Below are positions 23,666 to 36,777 of a DNA stretch of 64,000 nucleotides, piece after piece. The position numbers and the translations under genes are program-made. The notes beneath the pieces are model-generated. The model did no database searches. It was given only the letters and a program-made list of their open reading frames with translations, and was not told where the DNA came from. Origin of the DNA: Wuchereria bancrofti. Lineage: Eukaryota > Nematoda > Chromadorea > Rhabditida > Onchocercidae. Positions within the stretch are counted from its first letter, which is position 1. Every line of letters starts with the position of its first letter. The stretch is taken from the NCBI GenBank assembly GCA_005281725.1, contig SSBO01000012.1:21654779-21718778 (forward strand). The letters are read 5' to 3'.

Positions 23666-25205
23666 ATGGAGCGGTTGAAAATATCAGATATGAGTAGTTT
23701 GGAAGGTTTGAAAAAGCAAATATGTTCAAATTGTGGTCGAAAACGAATGTATTTTTGTTATAACTGCAAAATTTACATGCCTGGTGTGGAGAAATTAGTT
23801 CCTCGACTAGAGGTTAATTTCCTTATTTGACACTATATTGATTTAATCATTTTCTAAACAGAAAAATCTTCATTCATTAAATAATTGGGACTAATTTATG
23901 CAGAAAACATTCCGGAATCATTCCTAGTGCTTATGTTATGTTTGGCAGAGAAATTTGATAAAGAAGTGATATTTTGAATTATATTATTACTACCTGTTAA
24001 CATAATTAATTTAATTCTTATTCAATGAGAAATGAAATTTAGTTTGTAATATGCAATTTTCAGTTGCCAATTCATATTGATATTATCAAACATCCACAGG
24101 AAAAGAATAGTAAAAGTACCGCATTGCATTGCTTTCTTCTTGCGCCATCTTCCACGACATTGTATGAGTCATCCAGTGTTCCTGATTATAACTCTCCGAA
24201 TTACAAACAGGAAAATACAGTATTTCCTTTATTCTTATTCCTCATCTATGTTTGATTATACTTGGAATAATAATAGTTTACATTTATTGAAACCGCTAGA
24301 AACTTCTCATGTATTCATTAAATTATATTGCAAAGAAAAAAAAAAATTTCCTTTCCGATGTAACCGTATAATTTTATCAGGTATTGGTAGTTTATTCCGA
24401 AAATGCTTCTTCTGTAGATGATTTTGTTAAGAAACGAGGTGCTATCAAACGTTTTGTATTCCTCGACTCAACATGGTTTCAGGTTTACTTTTATGACATT
24501 GCATTTAGCTAATTATCCTTCGATAGTAGTTCAGATCTTTTCTAAAAAATTTAAAGTATTTTATTCCTGAATTGATATTCTACGGAATGCTATCGAGTGA
24601 TATTCGTAGAGGAAATCTCATAAAAGACAAACGAATTTTTGTTTCTCTTTGGACACTACGCGTTTCTTTTCTCTTTTAAAATATATTTGGATAAATATTA
24701 ACACAGTTCATTTTAGATTGGGGGACTAAAGTTATTGCCACAGTTACAGCATCTTCCTATTGTGACATTACGATCTTATAAAACAAAATATTGGCGACCT
24801 CAGGTTAAGTTTTAAGTATTGTTAGCCTTAGAGTGAGCTTCTGACTTTTTTCAAGTTCAGTTTTTTTTTTTTTATTGGATATTTCAGTTGATCACTGTAA
24901 TCATTACTTCCACATAAAAAATGAGAGTAAATGTCCATTTGTTTTTCCAGATAATTGATTCTTTCAAATGAAAAAATTCATATTCATTTAATATTTTTAA
25001 TCTTCTGTGGAGATTTCAGCGAGGCTTATCAGATTATCATCTTGCAACGATTGAAGCAATATATTATGCTCTTAGAGAAGCCTTTGAAATTTCATCTACT
25101 ACAAAATATGATGGTTGTTTTGATAATCTTTTATTCTGGTTTTTCATTTTCCGTTCAAAAGTTGATAAAAGCCTTTTGATAAGCAAAAGACGAAATACAT
25201 CGTAA
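23666..25205 (+). CDS. DTW-domain protein, tRNA-uridine aminocarboxypropyltransferase 1 (DTWD1) type
   Basis: Predicted to transfer the 3-amino-3-carboxypropyl group of S-adenosylmethionine to uridine in the tRNA D-loop (acp3U). Five exons, 23666-23812, 24064-24219, 24381-24482, 24717-24803 and 25020-25205, join in phase 0 and code for 225 residues; human DTWD1 is longer (about 300). The N-terminal zinc ribbon has C20-C23 and C31-C34. The second exon carries LPIHIDIIKHPQEKNSKST, a near match to DTWD1. The signature DSTW is at residues 130-133, within FVFLDSTWFQ. The last exon has LSDYHLATIEAIYYAL, also characteristic. It lacks much of the charged insert seen in the human protein. ATG at 23666 follows two CAG acceptors, suggesting trans-splicing. 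Assignment to DTWD1 rather than DTWD2 rests on the IDIIKHP block. Confidence 0.9.
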
Positions 25206-25592
25206 GTTACATATAGTTTTATTGTGGATTGGTAATTTTGTTGTTATTTTTCACAGATAAAGGATTATCTTTCTATCTTTTTCTGAATGTATGCTACATA
25301 ACCAAAAAAGCAAAAAAAAAAAAAAACAAGAAAAAAATGAGAAAGGCAGTTCTATTATTGTTACATATATAAATTTTTGTTGTAATATAGCAAAAAGGAT
25401 GCAATTCAAATCATACTTAAGCTGACACTAATCTTATTTTGCTATTATATAAAGTTAGAATAGGTAATATTTTTGAATTACATTATTCATCATCTCATTT
25501 TTGCATTAAAAATACTTGTTAATTCCAATAATTTGTATTTTCATTAAATGTAAAATGGATAATATTTCTAAACAATAAAATCACAAAACATT

Positions 25593-28500
25593 TCATTCAG
25601 CAGTTGTCTCATCAGTATCATCAGTATCTTCTTCATCTTCCATTATTCCCTGCATTAATCTACTGAACTGCAATTCTCGATTGTATGTTCGTAGTAAAAT
25701 GTATTCTCGATCACGGAGCATTTTCAAATGTTTTGCTTGCATAACTGCAGACCATGTATACAAATTTTTATTAATTAGGTATGCAGTTTGCACTAATAAA
25801 AGATAAATTATTATCGTTGTTATCCATAGCACGGTAATAGTTCCTTCATTTTTATCTGCATATGTAACACTTTTTGTCGTGAACTGTAACATAATTATTT
25901 TATATTACAGGCAGGAAATTTCTAAGTCAATTGCGAATTTGATTTTTTTGGTTACTTTAAAATAATAGGATTGATTTAGTTTTGAATTCTCTATAATTAG
26001 ATTCAAAATTTGCTAGTCTTTCGCTATGAAGTTTTTAAAATGCATAATAAAATAGGAATTGAATCACATAAAAGATCAGCTCACCGCCAGGATGATTTCA
26101 GACAATGTAAAATGTTTTTAGTTCTAGCATTTTAAAAGGTTTCTGCTGAACATTAATATAGGGTGAGTAAATTAATACCTAAACAATATAAAGTGTTTGA
26201 TAATATATATGAGCAATGATTACTCTAGAACTTTGCAGTGTTTGAAAATTTTTAAATTTTAAAATTTCTTCAGTTTAATATATTACATTTGAGCAATTGA
26301 GAAGTCAATCGTATTCTACTTCAATTTTATGTTAATCTATGCTTTTAAAATTCTTATTTTACATTTCATTTCCCTAATTATTACTTTTTAACTTGTTCAT
26401 TTTCGTTTTCTTTTCTGATAAGATATTCCTGTAGTCAACAATTAACTACACATAATTGTTAATTAATAAGCGTCCAGTGCTGTTCATATTTACTTTATTT
26501 CTGGAGCATTTTAACTGAATAAAATATTTATAGTTTTCCCAAAAAAATTTAATTTATGTAAATTAGTTTCTCCATTTAAAGCATTTTTAGAGACATTTTG
26601 TTTGTTTTTGAGAGATTTAAACTTATTTGAAATTATCAGTTATTATTAACAAATTTCTTCTTCTAAGAACATAAAATGATTGAAATGATTGTGATTCCAT
26701 CAAATATTTTAAGAGGAAATAAATTTGCAAATATGAGGTAACAAAAGTACTATTGCAGTTTTGAATCTGCAAAAGGGTCGCTCGATCGGGATGAGATTCG
26801 AACTCACGCGGGGAAACCCCAATGGATTAGCAGTCCATCGCCTTAACCACTCGGCCACCCGATCCTTGAAATAGGTTGTGCCAAGTTCATTGATGGATAC
26901 TACTTATATATTTGTTTTTAAAAAATTTTTCTCAATTTGGATCAAAAGTTTACAAAATTTTTTTTTCGAAATTCCTTCAAAATTTCAAAATTTTGAAAAC
27001 TTCAAAATTTAAAAAAGTATAAAGGAAAATATTATTGTATGAGACCAGAAATGAGTTCACATTCATGTATACATCGTCCATTTGTCCTATATTATACTAC
27101 CTTAATATGAGAGTTCTCAGAAATTACTCATTCCGTCTTCTTCCGGATCCGGATGATCTTTGTACACTTCTTGTTTAACCTATATAATGTTTTATACTTT
27201 CAGCAAAATTTAGCAATATTTGAGTAGAAAAAAAAAACAATTGCAATTTTTAGAGGATTTTTCAGTTTAAGTTCAAAAGATGTTTCAAGAAGATTTTTTC
27301 AGGTAATTGAATTGAATATTCATCACTGTTCACATCTTTCTCTGGAAGGATTTAAAGATATTTCAGGAATATTTTTATATTTCGGAAAAAATTCAGAAGA
27401 CTTCACCAATGAAATTTATCATCTATGTAAAGAAAGATGAATATTTGTTCTGATTCTTTCTTTAAATCTTCCTAAATAAAAATTCAATTCTTTGTAAATA
27501 TGTCAATCAGTCTTTAAATATTTAAATGTTTCGGCGGAAAAATTATCAGTGTAGTACTACTGATATTCTTATCAGTATAGTACTATTGAAATTCTTACTA
27601 GTAGTACTATTTTAATCCTCGATCGTCTCTTCCATATCGATTCATTCTATTTCAAATCTTTCTTGGGTTCAAACTTGGGCAATTAAACAGAAATAATGAA
27701 ATAGCAACATATTGAAGTTTTTGAGTATTTGTGTTTAAATTTCAGTTTCTTAATTTAGCAGAAGCTAAGCTCAGCAAAAAAATATTCATTCACCTTTGAA
27801 CTTAGCAGTAATAAAGTAATAAAGTTTGGACTTTTTTAAGTATTGAGAAAATTGAGTTTTAGCAAACCGATCTTTGTATTATTAATTGTTAGCACACAAA
27901 GTTAATTAATAGTTAATTAGTAAAGCTTAATGATACATGCAAATAATATTTCGTGAAATAGAATGAAATGATAGCAATGATAAGTATAAACTGATATTTT
28001 CAAATGATAATTTTGATATTTTGAAATGAAGTGATAATAACCATAATTTTCAGTGAGTTTATCACATTCATTTCTCTCCACAATATAAAATAAAGGAATA
28101 GGTAATATGGAAAATAGAGTGAGAAAAGAAGAGAAAGATTTTTTTTTTTCTAAATTAGATCTAAAATTTTAATTTGCCTTTTAAAAGTGAAAAAAAAAAA
28201 CGAATAATTTTATTTTCAATACATCCAATAAAATTATCGCATTCATAAATTTATCAATTCATAATCACTTCTGACTTCATTGCTTCCCTCGAGAAATCTA
28301 AAAATTCGAAAGATTAAAATTTAAAAACAATTTAACCAATAATTTTTCTTTTCAGCAGCAAATAATACATTCATTCATATGGATAAGATTTCTAACTTTT
28401 ATTTGACAAAACTTTTAACAAGAAATCTAACAATGATTGAACTTCAATTGTTAAGGTTAAAATAAATTAATTGTTTTGATTAATTATAAAAGTCAATCTT

Positions 28501-28651
28501 TTTTCTTTTTTGAAACATGTAAATAAATAAATAAAAGAAAAGTTTAAAATCAAGATTAAAATTAATAACTTACATGTAGACAAGATAATTGACATACATT
28601 ATTAATTTCAAAACGGCGTGTTTCGACATCTCGTCTTAAATGCAATATCAT
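25593..28651 (-). CDS. Small acidic single-pass membrane protein (unrecognised), or C-terminal extension of the K+ channel
   Basis: Two exons in phase 0, 28574-28651 and 25593-25883, code for 122 residues if the ATG at 28651 is used. The first exon gives a basic, Arg-rich stretch with two Cys (VCQLSC). The second has one clear membrane span (VLWITTIIIYLLLVQTAYLI), an Arg/Leu-rich amphipathic part, and a very acidic end (EDEEDTDDTDETTAE). A TTGCTAG acceptor about 30 bases before the ATG would suit trans-splicing. Open frame continues upstream of the ATG, so the exon might instead be spliced to the channel gene (last sure exon 29529-29704). That would need the weak acceptor GATAAAG at 28664. 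I recognise no family. The 2.7 kb intron contains a tRNA-Ser gene. Confidence 0.55.
26783..26864 (-). tRNA. tRNA-Ser, anticodon GCT
   Basis: The minus strand folds as a complete serine tRNA. The 7-bp acceptor stem is GATCGGG/CCCGATC with discriminator G. The D-arm is GCCGAGTGGTTAAGGC. The anticodon stem ATGGA/TCCAT holds loop CTGCTAA with anticodon GCT (reads AGC/AGU). A long variable arm with GGGG/CCCC is typical of tRNA-Ser, and the T-arm has TTCGAAT. No CCA is encoded, as in eukaryotes. TTTT about 10 bases downstream can end Pol III transcription. It is nested in an intron of a protein gene, on the same strand. Confidence 0.96.
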
Positions 28652-29492
28652 TTCAATTCGATTCTTTATCGGATAAGTATTTCTAGCAATATTATAGATA
28701 AAATTTGAATTTCATTTCAAAGTATTCAAAAATTTTTGATTATGTACAAAATTTGGAAAAGAAGAAAAAAAAAATTGACCAAGTATATCAATTTGCAATT
28801 GAAAGTATTTTTTTATATGAAAGATAAAATTTTGCATTTTTTCTTTAAAATGAGAGAAATTTCCTTTAATATTTGAATAATTTGTTAAAGATTTCATTGT
28901 TGATTAATTTTGTCTTATTTATTTATTAATAATATTTTAGCTATTCGATAAAAGAGAAAATGTACACTGTAAACTTTTTCAAATTTTCAATTTAGATTCT
29001 ATTATCATATGATTAAACAAATATCTGTAAAGTGACAAATGACATTTTTCGAGTGAAAAATCTTTTTCACTTGAATGAGTAATAATTATTATTTCAAAAA
29101 TTTAGCTCAAAAAGAAATAAATTATCGCTTTTGTTGAATGTGAAAGAAATTTTAACCCATTAAATTAGCAAATTTTTGCTTCTAATTTTTTTTTTTTTTG
29201 AAGCAATGAAGGAAAAATTGACATAAAATATAAAAGTCAAAAAAAAAAGAAAACAGAAATTTATTATTAATATTCTACGACGGAAAATACGAGCAAAAAT
29301 CTCTCGAATAATGGAAGAGTTTTAAATTTTAATTTCTGATGTTCAATTTATAGCTTTAATAAATTTTAAAGCATACATACTACCAACTAATTGATAAATT
29401 TTCTAACATATCGGATTATTAAGGAGCTGAACTTAATGTTTGCTTAATTTTTTACTTAATTAATTTGATTTTAAAATTTAATTGCTGTTAAA

Positions 29493-32400
29493 TTAATTTA
29501 AATAATATAAAATAAAAAGTGAGCTTACCAAAGATTCAAGAAGTGACGTATCGGTTTGCGTTGATTTCACTCGTTGTTGTCCACGTGATTCAATTTTTTT
29601 GATAATTTGTTTTTTACCTAATTCTGGCATAACTTTATATAAAATATGATTCCTTAGTGGCATTTTTGATAAGATATTGTCAAAACTTATCAATGGCTCA
29701 TCCTCTGCAATATAAATTAATCAAATTGTATTTTAATAAAAAACGCATAAAATATCCATGAAGCAAAAATCTTAATTAAAAATTTAAAATTATTTATTTT
29801 TAAGAAAAAAAAAGTTTGAATTAAATATATTTATCTCTTCAATCTTATATACTCTTTCTTTCTTTTTCATTTTTTTTACTTTTAAAATCTGTCCTGAAAA
29901 AATAAGTTATTTTAGTCTAATCTAACCATTTATAGGATAGTAATTATAATTTTATTATAAAATCCTTTTTCAATTATCTACGATTCATCAAATTTTATTG
30001 AATACAATTATTACAAGTTGAACTGAAAATTTTCCATTATAGTTTAATATTTCAGTAAAATATTATTAATGGTAAAATTCAATGGCTAAAAATGATTCAA
30101 AAATTAAATATTTGGAAATTTAGATCATCCAAAATATGTCATACATTTAGTTTCATTTAAAAAAGACTACTTTTCATGCTAGTATTTTTCATTTCATAAA
30201 GTAAATGAATAATAATTTAATTAACCTTTTGATAGCTCCTGATTAGTATTATCACTTTTGTCATCATTATTATTATTATCGTTATCATTATCAATACCAT
30301 CATTATTAATATCACCATTATCAGCGCAATATTCGAATTGTACATCATCGCATTCAAGTTTTTCCAATGCATTTTTATATTCATTGTCGATATTTTTGTC
30401 CATTCCCTTGCAAATAAAAAAACAAAAAGAAAAAGAATTCATCAATTTTTCAAATTTTTATTTCAAAAAACTCAAAATTTTTTTTTCATAGAATATAAGA
30501 AACTTTAATTTTTAATTAAAAAAAGTAGAAATGATGCAAATAAATGAAATAAAATCAGTGATAATTAATTTCCTAACATTTAACTGAAGTATTACATATA
30601 TTTTTTTGAAATTAATTGATAATAATTTAACAAAGTATAATGATGGTACTGAGAAATGTACAATGATTTTTGCTTAAGATAATTAATTACGATAGCTAAT
30701 GCTTCAATTTGTTGTTTTATGACATTGATGACAGTTGAGACTAATGCAAGACCAATTAGTAAACATATGGCAATATGCGCAATATAATCTGGTTGACTTG
30801 GTAAAATATCACCAAATCCAATAGTTGTAAATGATATTAACGTGAAATAAAGTGACGTACCTGAAAAGTAACAAAATTTAATTATCACTTACGTATTAAT
30901 AAAAACTTTCGCATTTGCTATACATTTGCAAATTTAGATTAACATAGAGTTTATATAAAATACATTGACGTATCAAAATGTTACGTAAATGTTACGTTTC
31001 CGTGTTTCTTTTTTTTTCCCCTTGAACGTACGAAATAAATAAATCATTTCATAAAAAAAAAAAAAGAAAAAGAACGAAATGAATTATATTTTAATTTTAA
31101 TGCAAAAAGGATAATGCGAAAAGACTTTTTTTTTCTTTACCATAAGACCAATCATTTTCGAAAATGAGAAATAAACCAGCGCAAATGAATACCCAAACAA
31201 TTGTTATTATAATTAGACCGCCTACCGGAAATTTAAGCAATTCCTCATTTTCATCCAAAACAATTTCTGATAGTGTCATTTTTTCTTCCTAAAAAAAAAA
31301 AAAAACGAAGAATGAAAATGAAGAAAAAAAAAAGTTATTCTTTGCTTATAAACTTTTGAGATGTTGTTAACTATTCCATTATTAATTTTAAATGAAATAC
31401 TAGTTTTTTAAGTTTTAATCTGTTTGATTATTTTTCCAGTCAGTTTACACTTTTATTTAACGATTAATTTATTTAACTTTTTTTTTATTAATTTATTCAG
31501 CGATTAATTTGAAATATATTAAAAAGGTGCAAAAATATGAAATGTTTGAGTAGTTTGAACGGTGTACAAATTTCATTAATTAGCAATAAATTGATTCATC
31601 AAAAAATTTCATTCATTTCATGCGATACAATTGATCGCAATAAAATTTTAATCAATGCAACTGCTAATAGTATTTAAGTGGGAATTTCGAAAATTTTCAA
31701 AAAAGAAAATTTTATTTTTGATTGTTGAAGTTGGAATTTTTTGACATCAATGCTAACAATGTATTACTAGAATAAATCATTTTGAAGCATAAAAATTCTA
31801 AAATTTTATATGACATTTTCAAAAAAAGGTCAAATTTCAAAAGCAAATATAATTAGGCAAAATATTACATTTCGATATTTATATGATTTCGATAATTTAG
31901 AATGATTAACATTTTTTTTTTTACAGAGATTAACAATTATCATTGTTTCTGATAATTTATGAGAGAATTTCTAAAGTAAAAAATGAGAATTTATTCTTAC
32001 GATATGTTTTTCGAGATCTTTCGAGACAAAACGTGATGACCGAGCTAATGTCTTAGCTACGATCAGCCATAACATTTTGCAAAATCTTGCAAATAAGCCA
32101 CCTAATGCAATTAGTGATAATAATGTTAGCGGTATACCAAAGAATGCGTAAATTAACGTTAACACACGTCCAAGTGTCGTTACCGGATAAATATTTCCGT
32201 AACCTAAAATACACTTATTTAAAATTGAAATTTAAAATAGCAATATTTCATATAGAACTTTTTAAATGATGCATTTTTCTTTCCCTAACTATGATAAGAT
32301 CAGTTAAAGTTATTATTTTATCACTATTAAGCTTGATTTTCAAAGACAAATTGATTACAAATTGTACTTTGCACTTTAAATTAAATAATTGTTGATTGTA

Positions 32401-33322
32401 CTTTAAAGATTAAATGATTACTAATCATAATTCCACTGAAAAAGTTAAATGATTAATGATCACATTATCAATTAATAAAAAAATTTAACAAATTGAATCA
32501 TTGCTATTTGCTCCTACCAATAGTTGTATAAACAGTAAGTGAATAAAAAATTGATCCCCAAAATGTCCATTTAGCATCTTCCATTGTGGGATATTTCAAT
32601 CCTAATTTTTTTACTAATTTCTTCAACATTCTAATCGTTTGATTATAAGCTCGCATTGCACTTAATCCTTTCAAATTGTGTATTCGATATGCCACATCCT
32701 AAAATAATCATTTAAAATTAAATACTTTAAACTAAGAAAGAATGCACTAATTATGATTGCATACATAAAGCAAAATAATAATAATAATAATTAGTAATAA
32801 TAACAATAATGATAACAAAATAACAAAGTAATAATAATCAATAATAATTAATAATAATAAAATAACAAANNNNNNNNNNNNNNNNNNNNNNNNNNNNNNN
32901 NNNNNNNNNNNNNNNNNNNNNNNNNNNNNNNNNNNNNNNNNNNAAAGTAATAATAATCAATAATAATTAATAATAATAAAATAACAAAGGTAATAATAAT
33001 AATGATAATAATAATAGTGATAATAAAATAACAGCAATAATAATAATGTAATTAGTCATTTCAAATAATTTAAACAAGTATACTTTTATTCATTAAAATT
33101 ATCATTAAAATATATAAATTTATATATTAGAATTACTTCATATATTTCACGCTGTTCACGTTGGTGTAATTCAATGTCTCGACGTTCATTTGGTCCTTCC
33201 ACGTGCATAAACATAAATGCGCCAATTAACGTATACGCTATCAATATTCCAAGTGGTATCAGTGGACGAAGACCAATCGTTATAAATGCGTGAACATTTT
33301 GGATTGTTTTTGCTATTGGCAT
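29493..33322 (-). CDS. Two-pore-domain potassium channel (TWK/K2P family)
   Basis: Leak K+ channel subunit. Exons (minus strand): 33137-33322, 32518-32698, 32001-32203, 31141-31288, 30691-30860, 30226-30406, 29529-29704, all phase-compatible (415 codons). The first exon codes for TM1 ([19 protein letters not shown]). Pore 1 ends with the filter TTIGYGN, split across exons 2 and 3. TM2 lies in exon 3 ([20 protein letters not shown]) and TM3 in exon 4 ([20 protein letters not shown]). Pore 2 with TTIGFGD and TM4 are in exon 5. The cytoplasmic tail contains an Asn/Asp-rich tract, then a basic segment with KSTQTDTS. Reading on past the last donor gives a stop at 29493-29495; splicing onward to the exon at 28574 is the alternative. 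The start may lie further 5', since the frame stays open upstream to a TTTAG acceptor. Confidence 0.92.
32825..32988 (+). repeat. N gap (32870-32943) flanked by identical 45-base ends
   Basis: Bases 32825-32869 and 32944-32988 are the same ATAATA-rich sequence on either side of 74 Ns. The gap lies in the first intron of the K2P gene, inside a longer ATA/ATAATG microsatellite (about 32760-33050). The gap may be artificial, with both ends overlapping. Confidence 0.85.
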
Positions 33323-36300
33323 TTTTTTAATACCTAAATTTAGTTAACAGAAGAAAAAAAATTTATATCTTTGTAAACTTTTTGATGTTATTTATTTTAT
33401 TTTAAATATTGTTCGTCACGTTTACGGTATATTTCACGCATATTACGGTATATTTCAAATGGATTAATTAAAAATTCTACTTTTGTGTTAATAAAAAATT
33501 GCTAACAGAAAGGAAATTTCAAAGTTATAAATTGATTAAAGATTTGATTATAAAAAAATATTGGAAAGAATTGCTAAATATTTTGAAATTGCAGTTGAAA
33601 TTTAAAGTTCATTACTTGTAAATATTAACACAAAAGGCAAATTTTTCAATTTAATAAATTTAATAAATGATAAGAAGAGTGTGCAGAATGAGAGAAATGG
33701 GAAAATAAACGAGCGAATTGTTTAAAGTTGTTAAAAAATGTTGAAACATTTTCTTCTCTTAACACAACACAATTAAAAAAATTGAACATTTTTATGTTAA
33801 AAAAAAAATAATTTCAAATTTTAGCTTATCAATGATTTTTTTTTCTTTTGCAGCAAATTTTAAATGCAAAATTTTGTCTACAAATTGATAAAATTAAAAA
33901 GATATGATCAATTATTTATTAATTTCAAATTAAACAAAAAAAAAAAATCAAATTAGGCAAGAAAACAAAGTAAAGCGGACCTGAAACGGAAAAAAAAAAA
34001 CGGAATAAGTAATAAAATGAAAAATTTGAGAAAAACAGAAAGAAAAAAAAAAAAAAAAACGAATCGTAGGTTTTAATGAAAAACAGAAAGTGCTAATTGC
34101 TAATTCGAAACTTTCTCATATACCTTCCATTAGTTTTGCTTTTCGACAACGAATTGAATGAGTTTTGTTGATTGCCCAGACGGAAAGGTCAAAGTAAGAT
34201 GTCAGATAATATATCATATGGATATGAAAACTTTCTCTCCACTGCTAACCATGCAATAATTACTGCTTTGTAATTTACCGCAAAAAAAAAACTAAAATTT
34301 GAAATTTTATCATTTTTATTACAAATAATTTGCAAATAGCTATTCGCTTGTTTATAATGAAAATTACAAAAAGAAAAAAAAAAATTGAATTTTGAAAATT
34401 TGTCATTTTTTCAATCGCAGTTTATATTGCAATGCTTTGTTAAATGTATTTGTAGACAATTACTGTTTTAATAATTAGCTGAAAAAGCAAAAAGTAAATT
34501 TAAAATTTTTCATCCTGAAATTAAAATATTATCGTACTGATTTAGCTTATGTGCAATTTGTAAATGCTTTTTTTCTGTTAATGCTTGTGATATATCGGAA
34601 ATTCAGATAATATTTACTTGTAGTGATAACGATTGATAAATATTAGTTGTAATTAATTATTACGAATACAGAAATGTTAGCAGCAATGATATGATAGTGA
34701 TAACAAATATGTGAAGATGATAATTATTAAGAACAACAATAGTAGTTCAAGAATAAGCAATAATGAGAAGTAAGATAGTGATAGTAATTATTTATAAAGT
34801 AAATATCTAAATAATGATTATGAAAATCGCTACAGCAGTAATAATAATAACATAAATGATAAAATAGTGATAATAATAGTCTAATGATAATAATAATATA
34901 ATATTTCATGATCGTATGTAAATTCTCATAGTCGAAAAATAATAAATGATAAGAGAGATGATAGCAGTTATCATAATTAAAAAAAGTTTGAATAAAAATT
35001 AACTAAATTATTCAAAACAATCAGTTAATTGTGAAACGAATAGCAATAATTAATAAAATAATGATTGTTAAGTAAACTTAAAGAAGAATGTAAACAATTT
35101 GAAGTATTATTTTAACAGCTGTTAATTAACCGATAATATCTTTTGGAATTGAATATACAAAAACGTTTCAAATATGCTTTTTTCTTTTTTTTTTTTGAAA
35201 AAAATGATGAGAAGTTGTCATCTCTTTCATTTCTTTTTCTCTTTTACTTTTTTTCTTTTTTATTTTGTCTTGTTAAAAACGAAATTAAAATGAAATGATT
35301 AATCATTTATTAGTTGTTATTTTGATATTCATCATTTATAATAATTTAAGCATGAATCTCAATTAATTTATTGATTTTTATAATAATTTAAACTAATTGT
35401 CATTTAACAAACAATTTTAAATACAGCAAGTTGAAGCCAATAATTTTTTAAAGATTTTTCCAAATAAGATCACATGAAAATATTAATTTAATGCATATTT
35501 CTTGCTTAATTTTAGAATAACAAAAAAGAAAATGATGAAATGATTAGATTAGAAAAGATAGAAATTAATTTAAATAATGCTTAATTAATTTCAACATTTC
35601 CTAAAAATAACAGTAAATAAATTTAATAAGTAAATTACTGCAAAAAAAAAGCTATTTGTTAATAATTTATCCTTTTCAAAGAAATTTATACTTTTGAGAA
35701 AGAAATTATTTTTTTCTTTTTTTTAGTTTTCTTTTTGAGCAGCAAAATAAACGATCTAAGTGAAAACAACAACAAAATTAAAAAAAAAAACCAATATCAT
35801 TTTTAATTGGTTTTTGTTTTAATCTTACTTTTTTGAAAATAAAATAAAATGAAAGAAAACGAAATTTTTTTTCTTTGTTAAAAAATATAAACTTAAAATA
35901 ATATTAAAACAGGAAATTTGATGCTAAAAGCAAAAACTTTGATGCCAGTTTTGATACATAATTTTATCCTATATTTTACTTAAATTTTATATACTTATTA
36001 CTATTATTGAAAGACCAATTATGATTTGGAATTGAATTAATAATTAGAGAAATTAAATGAATTAAATTAACTAAATCAGCACTACAATTTGCAATTTTAC
36101 AAAAATAAAATTCTAAAACAAAAATATTAAATTGCAATTGAATTACTGAATGAAATTATACTTTATTTAATCAAATTTTATATTAAAGTCACAATCATAC
36201 AAATAACAGTTTTTCAGAATTAAACCTTCCATCACATTTGCAACATATTGAAAAGTAACTAAAAATAATATTTTAATTGGAAATGATAAAACCAAATATT

Positions 36301-36777
36301 TGCGCCCAAAAAATCACTGTTATAATTGCATTTTTAATCTTTTCCCATTAACAATTTTGCTCTCAGTTTTTTATTCTTTTTTTTCAAATTAAATATTATT
36401 TTTTATTATAACTTCGTCTTTTTCCAAGCTAAATTATATACAAAGAATTTTGTCAAATTTTTAAAAAGAACTTGAAAATTTATTATTTAAATCTGAAGTA
36501 TCAATCAATTAAAATGAACAAAAAATTACTTAAATCTCTTATTCAAACATATCAAAATTTATAGCAAAATTTTTTTAACATTTAAATTTTAAAAATTGAC
36601 TGATAATATTAGGATAAAGTGATAAAAATAAAAGTAAGTAATACTATGCATGCATTGCAAATATTTTATTGCGCATATCATAAAAAATGCACTTTTTTTT
36701 TTTCATTAGAAATTTTAATCGAAAGCAATTATTTATTGCCAATTTTTAGTTTAATAAAAAATTTTTAACATAAAATT
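33323..36777. other. Gene-poor AT-rich intergenic region
   Basis: About 3.4 kb upstream of the K2P gene and downstream of the KLHL10-like gene, both on the minus strand. It presumably holds the channel promoter and any further 5' exon. I see long A and T runs and a stretch of ATA/GATA-like simple repeat from 34700 to 34980. No exon chain or RNA gene is supported. Confidence 0.6.

Noticed and set aside
30258..30491. Ser/Leu-rich plus-strand frame
   Set aside because: It is the complement of the Asn/Asp-rich K2P exon.
34700..34980. Possible CRISPR-like or structured repeat array
   Set aside because: Units are irregular ATA/GATA simple sequence with no fixed spacer or repeat length, and the genome is eukaryotic.
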